This document shows, one piece after another, positions 1 to 6,906 of a DNA stretch of 15,177 bases (positions are counted from its first letter, which is position 1; the number at the start of each line of letters is the position of its first letter). The notes under the pieces were generated by a model. The model was not told the DNA's origin. It saw only the letters and a program-made list of their open reading frames with translations, and did not search any database. A program made the position numbers and the translations under genes. The DNA is from Paratractidigestivibacter sp963640745 (lineage in GTDB: Bacteria > Actinomycetota > Coriobacteriia > Coriobacteriales > Atopobiaceae), in NCBI GenBank assembly GCA_963640745.1, contig CAVIBB010000038.1, positions 1-15,177 of the forward strand. The letters run 5' to 3'.

Positions 1-181
1 CGCGCGGGCCGCTGAGCAGGCGTTTCGCCGCCCGGCCGGTGCGCCGCGCGAGGAAACAATTTACGCTCGTTGCTGGGATGTGTCTAGGTGGTTTCTGCCA
101 TTCACATTTCCTTCATATTTAAGTCGCTTCAGAAGGATTTCTCACCGCTTGCAGACGCTCCCCTACCATTCGGCCGTAAGG
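1..181. other. Non-coding flank with no supported gene
   Basis: This stretch lies downstream of the phospholipase-like gene. I see no convincing coding frame: the short rightward frame at 88-273 has no ribosome site and runs into the opposite gene. A small inverted repeat, GGCG-TTT-CGCC, sits at 19-29 but has no T-tract on either side, so it is not a convincing terminator. The first 60 bases are very GC-rich and the next 120 are clearly less so. Confidence 0.4.
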
Positions 182-865
182 CTATTTATCAACCCCATCC
201 TTTAGCTTATGCAGTCCGTCCGCCATGGCTTTATGGGCCTCGTCGCTCGCGACTTCAAAGAAGTCGGCCGTGAGAAGCCTATATGACGGAGTACCTTCTA
301 TATGGTTGACGGTGTTTTCCTCGACAATCCTGGCGGCCACTTCCGCAGCCGCCAAGGCATCCTTTTTGGCCACTCGATACTGAGGGAACGATTCGCACTG
401 TTCGAGAACGAGCTCGCTGACCGCGGGGACGCGCGAGATTGAAAGTGTGCGGCCATAGTCCGCGAAGTCGGCCTGCTTGCCTATGCGGGCCTTCTCACCC
501 GCTCGGACGCCGATTTGCTCAAGGCGCGTACGGGTATGCAGGTTGTAGACATGGTCGCAGACCAAATGACACCAGGCGCCCTTGACCACATCGGTTACGC
601 AAGAGGCGCCGTAGCCTTTGGGGTTCACGCAATAGAAGTCCCAGAACTCGTCGCAGCGCGGAACCGGAATGTGATGCCGAAGCGTCAGATGCGTAAGTTT
701 GTAGTCTATGCGCGTAGTTGCGTTCGGAACCATGTATCCCACGTATATGTCGGGAACGAGATTGCCCAGCAGGAAGGCATCGACATCCTCGATTCCGAGG
801 GTCGCCGCCCCTTCTTCCGCAAGCAGGCGCTCAACATGGGCGATATGTATGTTCCAGCTCGGCAT
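182..865 (-). CDS. Zinc-dependent phospholipase C-like family protein
   Basis: This 227-residue protein resembles the zinc-dependent phospholipase C / S1-P1-like fold (Zn_dep_PLPC type), a metal hydrolase family whose members in Gram-positives are mostly uncharacterised. Family-like features, numbered from the chosen start, are His10 in an N-terminal helix (IHIAHVERLL), the segment LLGNLVPDI with Asp39, His59 (DYKLTHL), a HHIP segment near 64, and WCHLVCDHVYN with His100, Asp104 and His105, all plausible zinc ligands. No signal peptide or membrane segment is seen, so it is probably cytoplasmic, unlike secreted toxin-type phospholipases. The frame is open upstream to 961, but the ATG at 865 has an AAAGGA ribosome site 7 nt ahead, and the longer version would run through the pheT terminator. 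It follows pheT but is separated from it by that hairpin. The family call is moderate; substrate is unknown. Confidence 0.6.
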   Translation of the reverse strand: MPSWNIHIAHVERLLAEEGAATLGIEDVDAFLLGNLVPDIYVGYMVPNATTRIDYKLTHLTLRHHIPVPRCDEFWDFYCVNPKGYGASCVTDVVKGAWCHLVCDHVYNLHTRTRLEQIGVRAGEKARIGKQADFADYGRTLSISRVPAVSELVLEQCESFPQYRVAKKDALAAAEVAARIVEENTVNHIEGTPSYRLLTADFFEVASDEAHKAMADGLHKLKDGVDK

Positions 866-904
866 TCGCGTTCCTTTCCCGGGTTCCATGCACAGGCAAT
901 TGTC

Positions 905-944
905 GCGCAAAGAGAGGGCCAGGCACCCGATTGGATGCCTGGCC
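905..944 (-). terminator. Probable terminator after pheT
   Basis: A perfect 9-bp stem, GGCCAGGCA paired with TGCCTGGCC (917-925 and 936-944), has a 10-nt loop that can add two more pairs around GATT. In the leftward direction it is followed by CTCTCTTTGCG, a weak pyrimidine tail rather than a clean U-tract. It lies about 75 nt beyond the pheT stop and ends that unit before the phospholipase-like gene. The weak tail suggests readthrough is possible. Confidence 0.65.
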
Positions 945-1017
945 GAAATGAGAACCGTCATGCTTGCCCCGAGAAGGGCGACTGCGCGTCGAATTTGCGG
1001 GGCACCCGCGGCTCGTC

Positions 1018-3477
1018 TTAGCTACGGACCTCGCCGCCGACGGCGCGCAGGACCTTGTTCACGAGCTTCTCATGAGCCTTCTCAACCTCATCGGAAGTGA
1101 GGGTGCGATCCGCGGCGCGATACGTAAGCGAGAAGGCCATGGACTTCTTGCCCTTGCCCACACGCACGGGGTCGCGGTAGACGTCGAAGAGGCGGACGTC
1201 GGCGAGGAGCTTGCCGCCGGCGCTGGAGATGCGCTGGACGAGGGTCTCGTAGCTGACGGACTCGTCGACCACGAGGGCGAGGTCGTGGGTCACGCCGGGA
1301 AGCGTGGGGATGTCCTCGTAGGGCAGCTCGTTCTTTGCGAGGCGCAGCAGGTGCTCGACGGAGAGCTCGAAGGCCACGACGGGGACGTCGACGCCGACCT
1401 TCTGGAGGTTGGCGGGGTGGATGTTGCCCACCCAGCCAATGGACTGGCTCTGAACGAGGACCTCGGCGGCCTGGCCCGGCTGCAACCAGGGGAAACGCTC
1501 GGGGTCGGCGACCTTGAAGCGAACCTTGGTCAGACGCAAAGCGTCGAGAAGCTGCTCGACAGCACCCTTGGCGTCGAAGAAATCGTAGTCGGACCACTTC
1601 TGGTTCCAGGCGTCGTCGGCGCGCTTGCCGGCAAGGACGCCGGCGACGAAGCTCGGCTCATCGGGCTGGGACTTGGACTCGTGGCCAAAGAAGACGCGGC
1701 CGATCTCGTAGAGGGCGACGTTAGGCACACCGTGATCGAGGTTATAGGCCACCGAGCGAACGAGGCCCGGGAGCATGGAGCGGCGCATCTCAGACTGGTC
1801 GGACACGAGCGGGTTGATGATCTTTACCGGGATGCCGCGGCCTTCCTCGGTGATGCCGAGTTTGACGAGGTCGTTGGGGTCGGCGAAGCAGTAGGTGCTC
1901 GTCTCGGACAGGCCGCAGGCGCGCAGCGTGCTCCCGATGAGGCGCACGCGACGCTGCTCGACGGTGAGGCCGCCGGCGTGGTTCTTGGCCGCGGGAAGCG
2001 TCGGCTCGATGTCGCCCTCGCCCCACAGGCGGCAGATCTCCTCGATGAGGTCGCACTCGCGGGTGAGGTCGGGACGGTTCGTGGGGGCGGTCACCGTGAG
2101 GTGCCCCTCCTCGCCGGCCTCGACGACGCAGCCCAGGCGCACGAGGCGAGAGACCATGAAGTCCTCGGGGATGTCCGCGCCGCAGAGCAGACGGGCGCGG
2201 GCCGGGCGCAGGTCGACCACGGGAGCGGGGACGACCACCGGATAGACGTCGACGGTTCCCGGGCAGACCTCGGCGCCGCAGCACTCCTCGAAGAGGGCGG
2301 CCGCGATCTCGGCGACGTTGGCGCAGTTGGCGCCGTCGACCTGGCGCTCGTAGCGGATGGAGGCCTCGCTCATGAGGTCGAGGTTGCGGCTCGTGCGGGA
2401 AATGTGGCCGGAGGAGAAGGTCGCGGACTCGAGCAGGACGTCCACGGTGTTCTCGTCGATTTCGGAGTTCATGCCGCCCATGACGCCGGCGAGGGCGACG
2501 GGCGTCTTGCCGTCGTCGGTGATGACGGCCATGTCCGGGGTGAGGGTACGCTCGACGCCGTCGAGGGTCTCGAGCTTCTCGCCCTCGGCGGCGGCGCGCA
2601 CGGCGATGTGACGACGGCCATCACGCTCGGTGAGCTTGCCCAGGTCGAAAGCGTGGAGGGGCTGGCCGGTGAGGAACATCACGTAGTTGGTGACGTCGAC
2701 GACGTTGTTGATGGGGCGACTGCCGGCGGCCACGACGCGGCGGGCGAGCCACTCGGGGGACGGCCCGATCTTTACGTTGCGAACGACGCGCGCGGTGTAG
2801 CGCTGGCAAAGCTCGGGGTCGTCGATAGTCACGTCCACGAGGTCGTGGGCGTCGGGTCCCTGCTCGTTCTTGACGGAGGGCAGCTCGATGTGGGTGTCCT
2901 CGTCGAGCATGGCGGAGACCTCGACGGCCATGCCGGTCATCGAGAGGCAGTCCGGACGGTTCGGGGTGATCTCGCAGTCGATCACGGTGTCCGACATGCC
3001 CATGTAGTCGGTGAAGTCCATGCCGACGGGAGCGTCCTCAGGAAGGATCATGATGCCGGAGTGGTCGCCGCCGAGGCCGAGCTCGCGCTCAGAGCAGTTC
3101 ATGCCGCAGGACTGCACGCCGCGGAGCTTGGACTTCTTGATCTTGACGTCGCCGGGAAGCACCGCACCGATCATCGCCGTGACGATGTGGTCGCCGGCGT
3201 TGAAGTTCTGGGCGCCGCAAACAATCTGCAGCGGCTCAGGCTTGCCGTCGGCGCCGAGGTTCTTCTCGCCCACGTCGACCTTGCAGACATACATGTGGTC
3301 AGAGTCGGGGTGCGGGGTCTTCTCGAGGACCTTGGCAGTGACGACATGGTCGAGGTCGGCGCCCACGCGCTCGACGGCCTCGACTTCGGTGCCGGTTCGG
3401 ACAAACTCGTCGACGAGCTCGGAGGGGTTCTCCGGCACATCGACCATGGTCTTGAGCCATTCATATGAGATGCGCAT
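1018..3477 (-). CDS. pheT: Phenylalanine--tRNA ligase beta subunit
   Basis: This is the 819-residue beta subunit of the cytoplasmic alpha2-beta2 enzyme that charges tRNA-Phe. It has the usual length and domain order: an N-terminal B1 segment (MRISYEWLKTMVD), an EMAP-like tRNA-binding fold at about 40-150 (VCGAQNFNAGD, GAVLPG), the EITPNRPDCLS motif near 170, the B3/B4 editing region at about 210-380 (NNVVDVTNYVM, LAGVMGG), the B5 domain (PTNRPDLTRECDLIEEICRLWG), a catalytic-like core, and a C-terminal ferredoxin-fold anticodon-binding domain (THDLALVVDE, RLFDVYR, KKSMAFSLTYRAADRTLTSDEV). The ATG at 3477 is preceded by AGAAAGG. It is downstream of pheS in the same direction and very probably shares its T-box-controlled transcript, but the 216-nt gap is long for a pheST pair and contains a duplication of the pheS 3' end. 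Confidence 0.97.
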   Translation of the reverse strand: MRISYEWLKTMVDVPENPSELVDEFVRTGTEVEAVERVGADLDHVVTAKVLEKTPHPDSDHMYVCKVDVGEKNLGADGKPEPLQIVCGAQNFNAGDHIVTAMIGAVLPGDVKIKKSKLRGVQSCGMNCSERELGLGGDHSGIMILPEDAPVGMDFTDYMGMSDTVIDCEITPNRPDCLSMTGMAVEVSAMLDEDTHIELPSVKNEQGPDAHDLVDVTIDDPELCQRYTARVVRNVKIGPSPEWLARRVVAAGSRPINNVVDVTNYVMFLTGQPLHAFDLGKLTERDGRRHIAVRAAAEGEKLETLDGVERTLTPDMAVITDDGKTPVALAGVMGGMNSEIDENTVDVLLESATFSSGHISRTSRNLDLMSEASIRYERQVDGANCANVAEIAAALFEECCGAEVCPGTVDVYPVVVPAPVVDLRPARARLLCGADIPEDFMVSRLVRLGCVVEAGEEGHLTVTAPTNRPDLTRECDLIEEICRLWGEGDIEPTLPAAKNHAGGLTVEQRRVRLIGSTLRACGLSETSTYCFADPNDLVKLGITEEGRGIPVKIINPLVSDQSEMRRSMLPGLVRSVAYNLDHGVPNVALYEIGRVFFGHESKSQPDEPSFVAGVLAGKRADDAWNQKWSDYDFFDAKGAVEQLLDALRLTKVRFKVADPERFPWLQPGQAAEVLVQSQSIGWVGNIHPANLQKVGVDVPVVAFELSVEHLLRLAKNELPYEDIPTLPGVTHDLALVVDESVSYETLVQRISSAGGKLLADVRLFDVYRDPVRVGKGKKSMAFSLTYRAADRTLTSDEVEKAHEKLVNKVLRAVGGEVRS

Positions 3478-3535
3478 TTGAAACAGCCTTTCTGTTGCGC
3501 GAAACGATCGGATCCGGTTTCCCGCCCCCAGACGG

Positions 3536-3583
3536 GGCCGGAGCCCCCAGGCGGGGTGCCTGGGAAAGCTAGAACTGCTTTAG
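3536..3583. repeat. Copy A of the 48-bp duplicated pheS 3' end
   Basis: This segment matches 3661-3708 at 45 of 48 positions and has the same orientation. Read leftward it begins with the last four codons and stop of pheS (Leu-Lys-Gln-Phe-stop) and continues into the region just beyond it. In this copy those codons are non-coding. It includes a perfect 7-bp hairpin, CCCAGGC paired with GCCTGGG around ACCCC, which is only partly conserved in the other copy. Confidence 0.85.
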
Positions 3584-3660
3584 TGCAAAACGTAGGGTTT
3601 TCCAGGTGCCCCGGATGGGGAGCGACGGCCCCGACGCTGCGTACTTGGGTACGTGAGGAG

Positions 3661-3708
3661 GGCCGGAGCCACCAGACGGGGCGCCTGGGAAAGCTAGAAC
3701 TGCTTTAG
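3661..3708. repeat. Copy B of the 48-bp duplicated pheS 3' end
   Basis: This copy contains the genuine pheS stop codon (3694-3696) and the four codons before it. It lies 125 bp from copy A, with a unique 77-bp segment between them, which fits a duplication covering the pheS tail and its downstream DNA. The three differences from copy A are all in the non-coding part; the 15 bp of coding tail are identical. The unique segment also contains a short hairpin, CGTAC paired with GTACG. Confidence 0.85.
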
Positions 3709-4761
3709 GAAACGCATGTCGCCGGTCATGAGCATACGCAGGTCCGGCAGGTCGTAGCGAAGCGCCGCGACGCGCTCGACGCCGATGCCGAAGGCGAATC
3801 CGGTGTACTTCTCGGGGTCGATGCCGCAGTTGACGAAGACGTTGGGGTCAACCATGCCGCAGCCCAGAATCTCGAGCCAGCCGGTGTTCTTGCAGAAGCG
3901 GCAGCCCTTGCCGTGGCAAACGCCGCACGAGACGTCGACCTCACAGGAAGGCTCGGTGAACGGGAAGAAGTGCGGGCGGTAGCGCGTGGCGCGGTCCTTG
4001 CCGAAGATCTCGCGGGTGAAGTAGTCGAGCGTGCCCTTGAGGTCGCCGAAGGTGATGCCCTCATCCACGACCAGGCCCTCAACCTGCGTGAACTGGGGCA
4101 GGTGGTTGGCATCGGCGGTGTCCGGACGGAAAACCGTGCCCGGGCAGATCATGTAGATCGGGGGCTCCTTGGTCTCCATGACGTGGGCCTGGACGCCGGA
4201 GGTCTGGGTGCGCAGGAGCACGTCGGACTCGCCCTGGACGTGGACCTCCTTGCCCTCAGGCTGGTTATCCACGACGTAGAAGGTGTCCTTGGCCGAGCGG
4301 CTGGGGTGGTCCTCAGGGGCATTCAGCGCGGTGAAGTTGTAGTAGGTCGTCTCGATGTAGGGGCCGTCCTCGACGGTGTAGCCGAGCCCCGCGAAGATGT
4401 CCTCGATCTCCTCGCGAATCTGGGAGATGAGGTGCTGGGTGCCCAGCGAAAGCTGACGGCCGGGAAGGGTGACGTCGACGGCGTCGGCCTCCATACGCTT
4501 GGCCATGAGCGCGCGGCCGAGCTCCTCCTTGCGGGTCTTGATGGCCATGTCCACGTTGGCGCGGACGGTGTTGGCGAGCTGGCCCATGGCCGGTCGCTCC
4601 TCGGGCGGGACCTTACCCATGGTGTGCATGATGGCGGTCAGGCTGCCCTTGCGGCCAAGCACGCCCACGCGAAGGGCCTCGAGGGCGTCCATGCTCTCGG
4701 CGCTGGCCAGCCCCTCCTTAACTTGCGCCTCAATTGCCTTGAGGTCGTCGGACATCGACAT
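3694..4761 (-). CDS. pheS: Phenylalanine--tRNA ligase alpha subunit
   Basis: This is the 355-residue catalytic alpha subunit, a class II aminoacyl-tRNA synthetase. After an N-terminal coiled-coil arm (residues 1-90) comes the catalytic domain with motif 2 (TVFRPDTADANHLPQFTQVEGLVVD) and motif 3 (GFAFGIGVERVAALRYDLPDLR). A cysteine-rich insertion (SCGVCHGKGCRFCKNTGWLEILGCG) is seen in many bacterial PheS proteins and may bind zinc. The ATG at 4761 is chosen because GAAAGGGG lies 7 nt upstream. A second ATG two codons in is possible. An upstream in-frame ATG at 4863 is rejected because it lies inside the T-box antiterminator. Expression should rise when uncharged tRNA-Phe accumulates. Confidence 0.97.
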   Translation of the reverse strand: MSMSDDLKAIEAQVKEGLASAESMDALEALRVGVLGRKGSLTAIMHTMGKVPPEERPAMGQLANTVRANVDMAIKTRKEELGRALMAKRMEADAVDVTLPGRQLSLGTQHLISQIREEIEDIFAGLGYTVEDGPYIETTYYNFTALNAPEDHPSRSAKDTFYVVDNQPEGKEVHVQGESDVLLRTQTSGVQAHVMETKEPPIYMICPGTVFRPDTADANHLPQFTQVEGLVVDEGITFGDLKGTLDYFTREIFGKDRATRYRPHFFPFTEPSCEVDVSCGVCHGKGCRFCKNTGWLEILGCGMVDPNVFVNCGIDPEKYTGFAFGIGVERVAALRYDLPDLRMLMTGDMRFLKQF

Positions 4762-4776
4762 TGCGTATCCCCTTTC

Positions 4777-4815
4777 AAAACAAAAAGCCGTCCCGGACAA
4801 AGGTCCAAGGACGGC
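4777..4815 (-). terminator. T-box intrinsic terminator of the pheS leader
   Basis: Read leftward, GCCGTCC pairs with GGACGGC and an inner GGAC pairs with GTCC around a CTTT loop, with one bulge. The stem is followed directly by TTTTTGTTTT. It lies between the T-box sequence and the pheS ribosome site, where a T-box terminator is expected. The 5' arm of the stem follows directly after the T-box sequence, so antiterminator and terminator would be mutually exclusive. Confidence 0.93.
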
Positions 4816-5066
4816 AAGCATTACCGCGGTACCACCTTGATTGACGCAGGTGTTTTCTCTCACGAGCGCCCACTCGTTTGCCCCGTGCCGTGGGGTGTAC
4901 GGCTTCCCTACTGAGCGGCGATAAGTGCAAATGTCATCGCTGCCGTTAAGGTCGCGGCTGGTGGAGTGAACTTCGGGCGTCAGCCTTGGAGGGACCTCTC
5001 AGCCGGTGGGCCCCATCTCTTATCCGCTGGCGACGCGACGGCCCGAACCTCTCCGTCATTGCCTAA
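4777..5066 (-). promoter_or_regulatory. T-box leader specific for tRNA-Phe
   Basis: The conserved T-box sequence AAGGTGGTACCGCGG is at 4824-4838. Its UGGU would pair with the ACCA end of uncharged tRNA-Phe (discriminator A). In Stem I, TTCGGGC (complement of 5041-5047) pairs perfectly with GCCCGAA just before the specifier region, and GGAG pairs with CTCC below it. The unpaired 3' side between these stems reads G-UUC-A, placing a UUC phenylalanine codon at 4968-4970 followed by the usual purine. A strong terminator completes the switch. The leader controls pheS and presumably pheT by transcription antitermination. The 5' boundary is inferred from the promoter. Confidence 0.93.
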
Positions 5067-5072
5067 GGCGAA

Positions 5073-5081
5073 ATAATAGCA
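5073..5081 (-). promoter_or_regulatory. Extended -10 promoter for the pheS T-box transcript
   Basis: Read leftward the sequence is TGCTATTAT, an exact TGn extension plus a five-of-six -10 hexamer. No good -35 hexamer lies 16-18 nt upstream, as is usual for extended -10 promoters. Initiation 6-8 nt downstream would fall just before Stem I of the T-box. Confidence 0.55.
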
Positions 5082-5144
5082 CAGCGAATAAGCAAATGAG
5101 TCCCGACCGTCACCGCCTCGCCGAAGCTTGGATCAAGAAAATGA

Positions 5145-5280
5145 GATTCTGCGTGCATTGTTCAAATGTTGATGCCATCTAAACAAGTGTTCAACTGGGC
5201 AAACGCACCGCAACTAATAGGAACGGGGCGCCCACGGCGCATGAGGCGTCTTCAAATGAGGCCCCGAAGCACGCAGAATC
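5145..5280. repeat. 136-bp segment bounded by perfect 12-bp inverted repeats
   Basis: GATTCTGCGTGC at 5145-5156 is the exact reverse complement of GCACGCAGAATC at 5269-5280. The interior is more AT-rich than its surroundings and has no credible gene. It fills most of the gap between the transporter operon end and the pheS promoter. This could be a small non-autonomous mobile element remnant, or a long-range stem in the transporter 3' untranslated region. No clear target-site duplication is visible. Confidence 0.45.
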
Positions 5281-5337
5281 CCAAATTAATGATCATCCAA
5301 GGCCCCATCCATGCCGATAAGCCCGGCCAATCCCGAC

Positions 5338-6906
5338 TTAACGTGCATCGGGCGCCCCGCCTATCGAGATTCCCCGCAGCACGCGCTCCTTACTGCGACG
5401 CTTCGGGTCGAAACGGCGCAGTGCGCACGTAAGCAGCCACGAAAAAAGCAGGATGAGGAGGAAGTACACCACGGCCACGCTGAGCAGGGGGAAGAACGCC
5501 TGGAACGTACGGCTGCGAATGATGTCGGACACCTTGGTGAGGTCGGTGATCGCCACGTAGCCGACGATGGAGGTCGCCTTGATAAGGCTCGTGAGCTGGC
5601 CCGTATAAAGACCCCCAATGTGCTGGATGGCCTGCGGCAGGATCACGCGCCGATAAATCTGCGACGGAGGGAAGCCGAGAGCCTGGGCCGCCTCGATCTC
5701 GCCGGGGGCGACGGAGTCGAGGCCCGTCGAGAACACTCCGGACAAGGGCGCCGAGACCTCGAGCCCGAAACAGATGATGGCCACGGCCACGGCCGACACA
5801 TCAACGCTGGCGAACACGATGTAGTACAGGATCATGAGCCACACGAGCACGGGAATACCCGTGGCAATACGGCAGTAGCCGCTGGCGAGCGTAGCCAGGG
5901 AGCGACGCCCGGAACGCTTCATCAGGCAAAGGACCCCTCCGCCAAGCGTGCCGAGGACAAATGACCCGACGGCGATGCCCGCGGTAACGAGCAGCCCCTG
6001 CAAGATCATGAGCCAGCGGTCCTCGGCGACAAAGGTGTTCTCCAGGTTCGAGACGAGGCCGTCAAGGAAAGAGGCCGACTCGGCCGTCGCGTCGGTCGTC
6101 ATGGCGACCCAGTTGATCACATACACCGTGTCGGTAAAGTCGATCGACTTGGCGCGCTCCGGCGTGTTGACCATATACAGGCCAACGTCGACCTTACCGG
6201 CCGAGAGCGCCGAGAGCTTGGCCGTGAAGTTCATGTCCTGGAACTCAATGCGCATGCCCAGCTTGTAGGCCACACGCATCATGATCTCGACGTCCATACC
6301 TGCCGCATGACCCTCATACATGAAAGTGCTCGGCTCGTCGGTCGGTGAATACGCCACCGTGAGAATATCCCCGTCCTCGCGAACGGGAATGTCGCTCATG
6401 TCATAGTTGCCCTCTTCGCACCATTTCTTTTGAACGGCGTCGATGGTCCCGTCCGCCCTGAGCTCAGCTATGGCCTCGTTGATCTTCTGCTTAAGCGCGT
6501 CGTTACCCTTTGCCATGCCCATGCTCACATCGCAGGTATAGAGCGCGGGCAAGACATAGGTAAGGTCAGGGTTCTCGCGCATGTACAGCTGCGCGATGGG
6601 CTCGGTCGCCGTCGCATAGTCGAGCTTGCCTGCGGAGAGCGCCGCAATGGTGTCGGAAATGCTCTGGAAGGACTGGGCATCGGATTCGGGGTAACGGCTG
6701 TTCACCTCGGACTCGGATGTGACGCCGACCTGAACGCCGATTGAGGCATGTTCAAGCCTGCTGTCGCGTTCCTCCTCGCTCCAGGTGACCACTCGGTCGC
6801 GGAGTCCCTCGGCCCGCGCAGGGACCGCCGGGACCAAGGCAAAACAAACGGCAAGAAGAGCAAGAGCCAAAGCGAGCACAGCCCTGCAGTGCTTATAGCT
6901 AACCAT
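5338..6906 (-). CDS. Polar amino acid ABC transporter receptor-permease fusion
   Basis: This 522-residue protein joins a substrate receptor to the permease of a polar amino acid uptake transporter. Residues 1-32 are a signal peptide or first membrane anchor ending in an AxA-like site (VPARAEG). Residues 41-165 and 179-270 are receptor segments of the type 3 solute-binding family. Residues ~295-495 are the membrane domain, with hydrophobic spans near 300-325, 345-365, 371-392 and 470-495 and an EAA loop (EIEAAQALGFPPSQIYRRVILPQAI, 403-427). The receptor halves are in reversed order compared with the family, as if circularly permuted. Arg251 (NTPER) matches the carboxylate-binding Arg; the usual amino-group-binding Asp in lobe II appears replaced by Thr101. 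The gene overlaps the ATPase gene by 8 nt, implying translational coupling. The substrate cannot be assigned. Confidence 0.9.
   Translation of the reverse strand: MVSYKHCRAVLALALALLAVCFALVPAVPARAEGLRDRVVTWSEEERDSRLEHASIGVQVGVTSESEVNSRYPESDAQSFQSISDTIAALSAGKLDYATATEPIAQLYMRENPDLTYVLPALYTCDVSMGMAKGNDALKQKINEAIAELRADGTIDAVQKKWCEEGNYDMSDIPVREDGDILTVAYSPTDEPSTFMYEGHAAGMDVEIMMRVAYKLGMRIEFQDMNFTAKLSALSAGKVDVGLYMVNTPERAKSIDFTDTVYVINWVAMTTDATAESASFLDGLVSNLENTFVAEDRWLMILQGLLVTAGIAVGSFVLGTLGGGVLCLMKRSGRRSLATLASGYCRIATGIPVLVWLMILYYIVFASVDVSAVAVAIICFGLEVSAPLSGVFSTGLDSVAPGEIEAAQALGFPPSQIYRRVILPQAIQHIGGLYTGQLTSLIKATSIVGYVAITDLTKVSDIIRSRTFQAFFPLLSVAVVYFLLILLFSWLLTCALRRFDPKRRSKERVLRGISIGGAPDAR

Noticed and set aside
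68..94. Isolated ninth copy of the 27-bp repeat (CGTTGCTGGG match)
   Set aside because: Only the first ten bases match well; the second half does not align with the consensus, so it is likely chance.
866..961. Upstream start for the phospholipase-like protein
   Set aside because: The extra 32 residues would be read through the pheT terminator stem, whereas 865 has an AAAGGA site at good spacing.
964..3468. 834-codon rightward open frame opposite pheT
   Set aside because: It is the antisense shadow of a high-GC gene: composition is dominated by Val, Ala, Gly, Asp, Leu and His, it has no family motif, and the opposite strand encodes an unmistakable full-length PheT.
4762..4863. Upstream start extending PheS by 34 residues
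   Set aside because: The extension is encoded inside the T-box antiterminator and terminator and has no ribosome site; the ATG at 4761 has GAAAGGGG.
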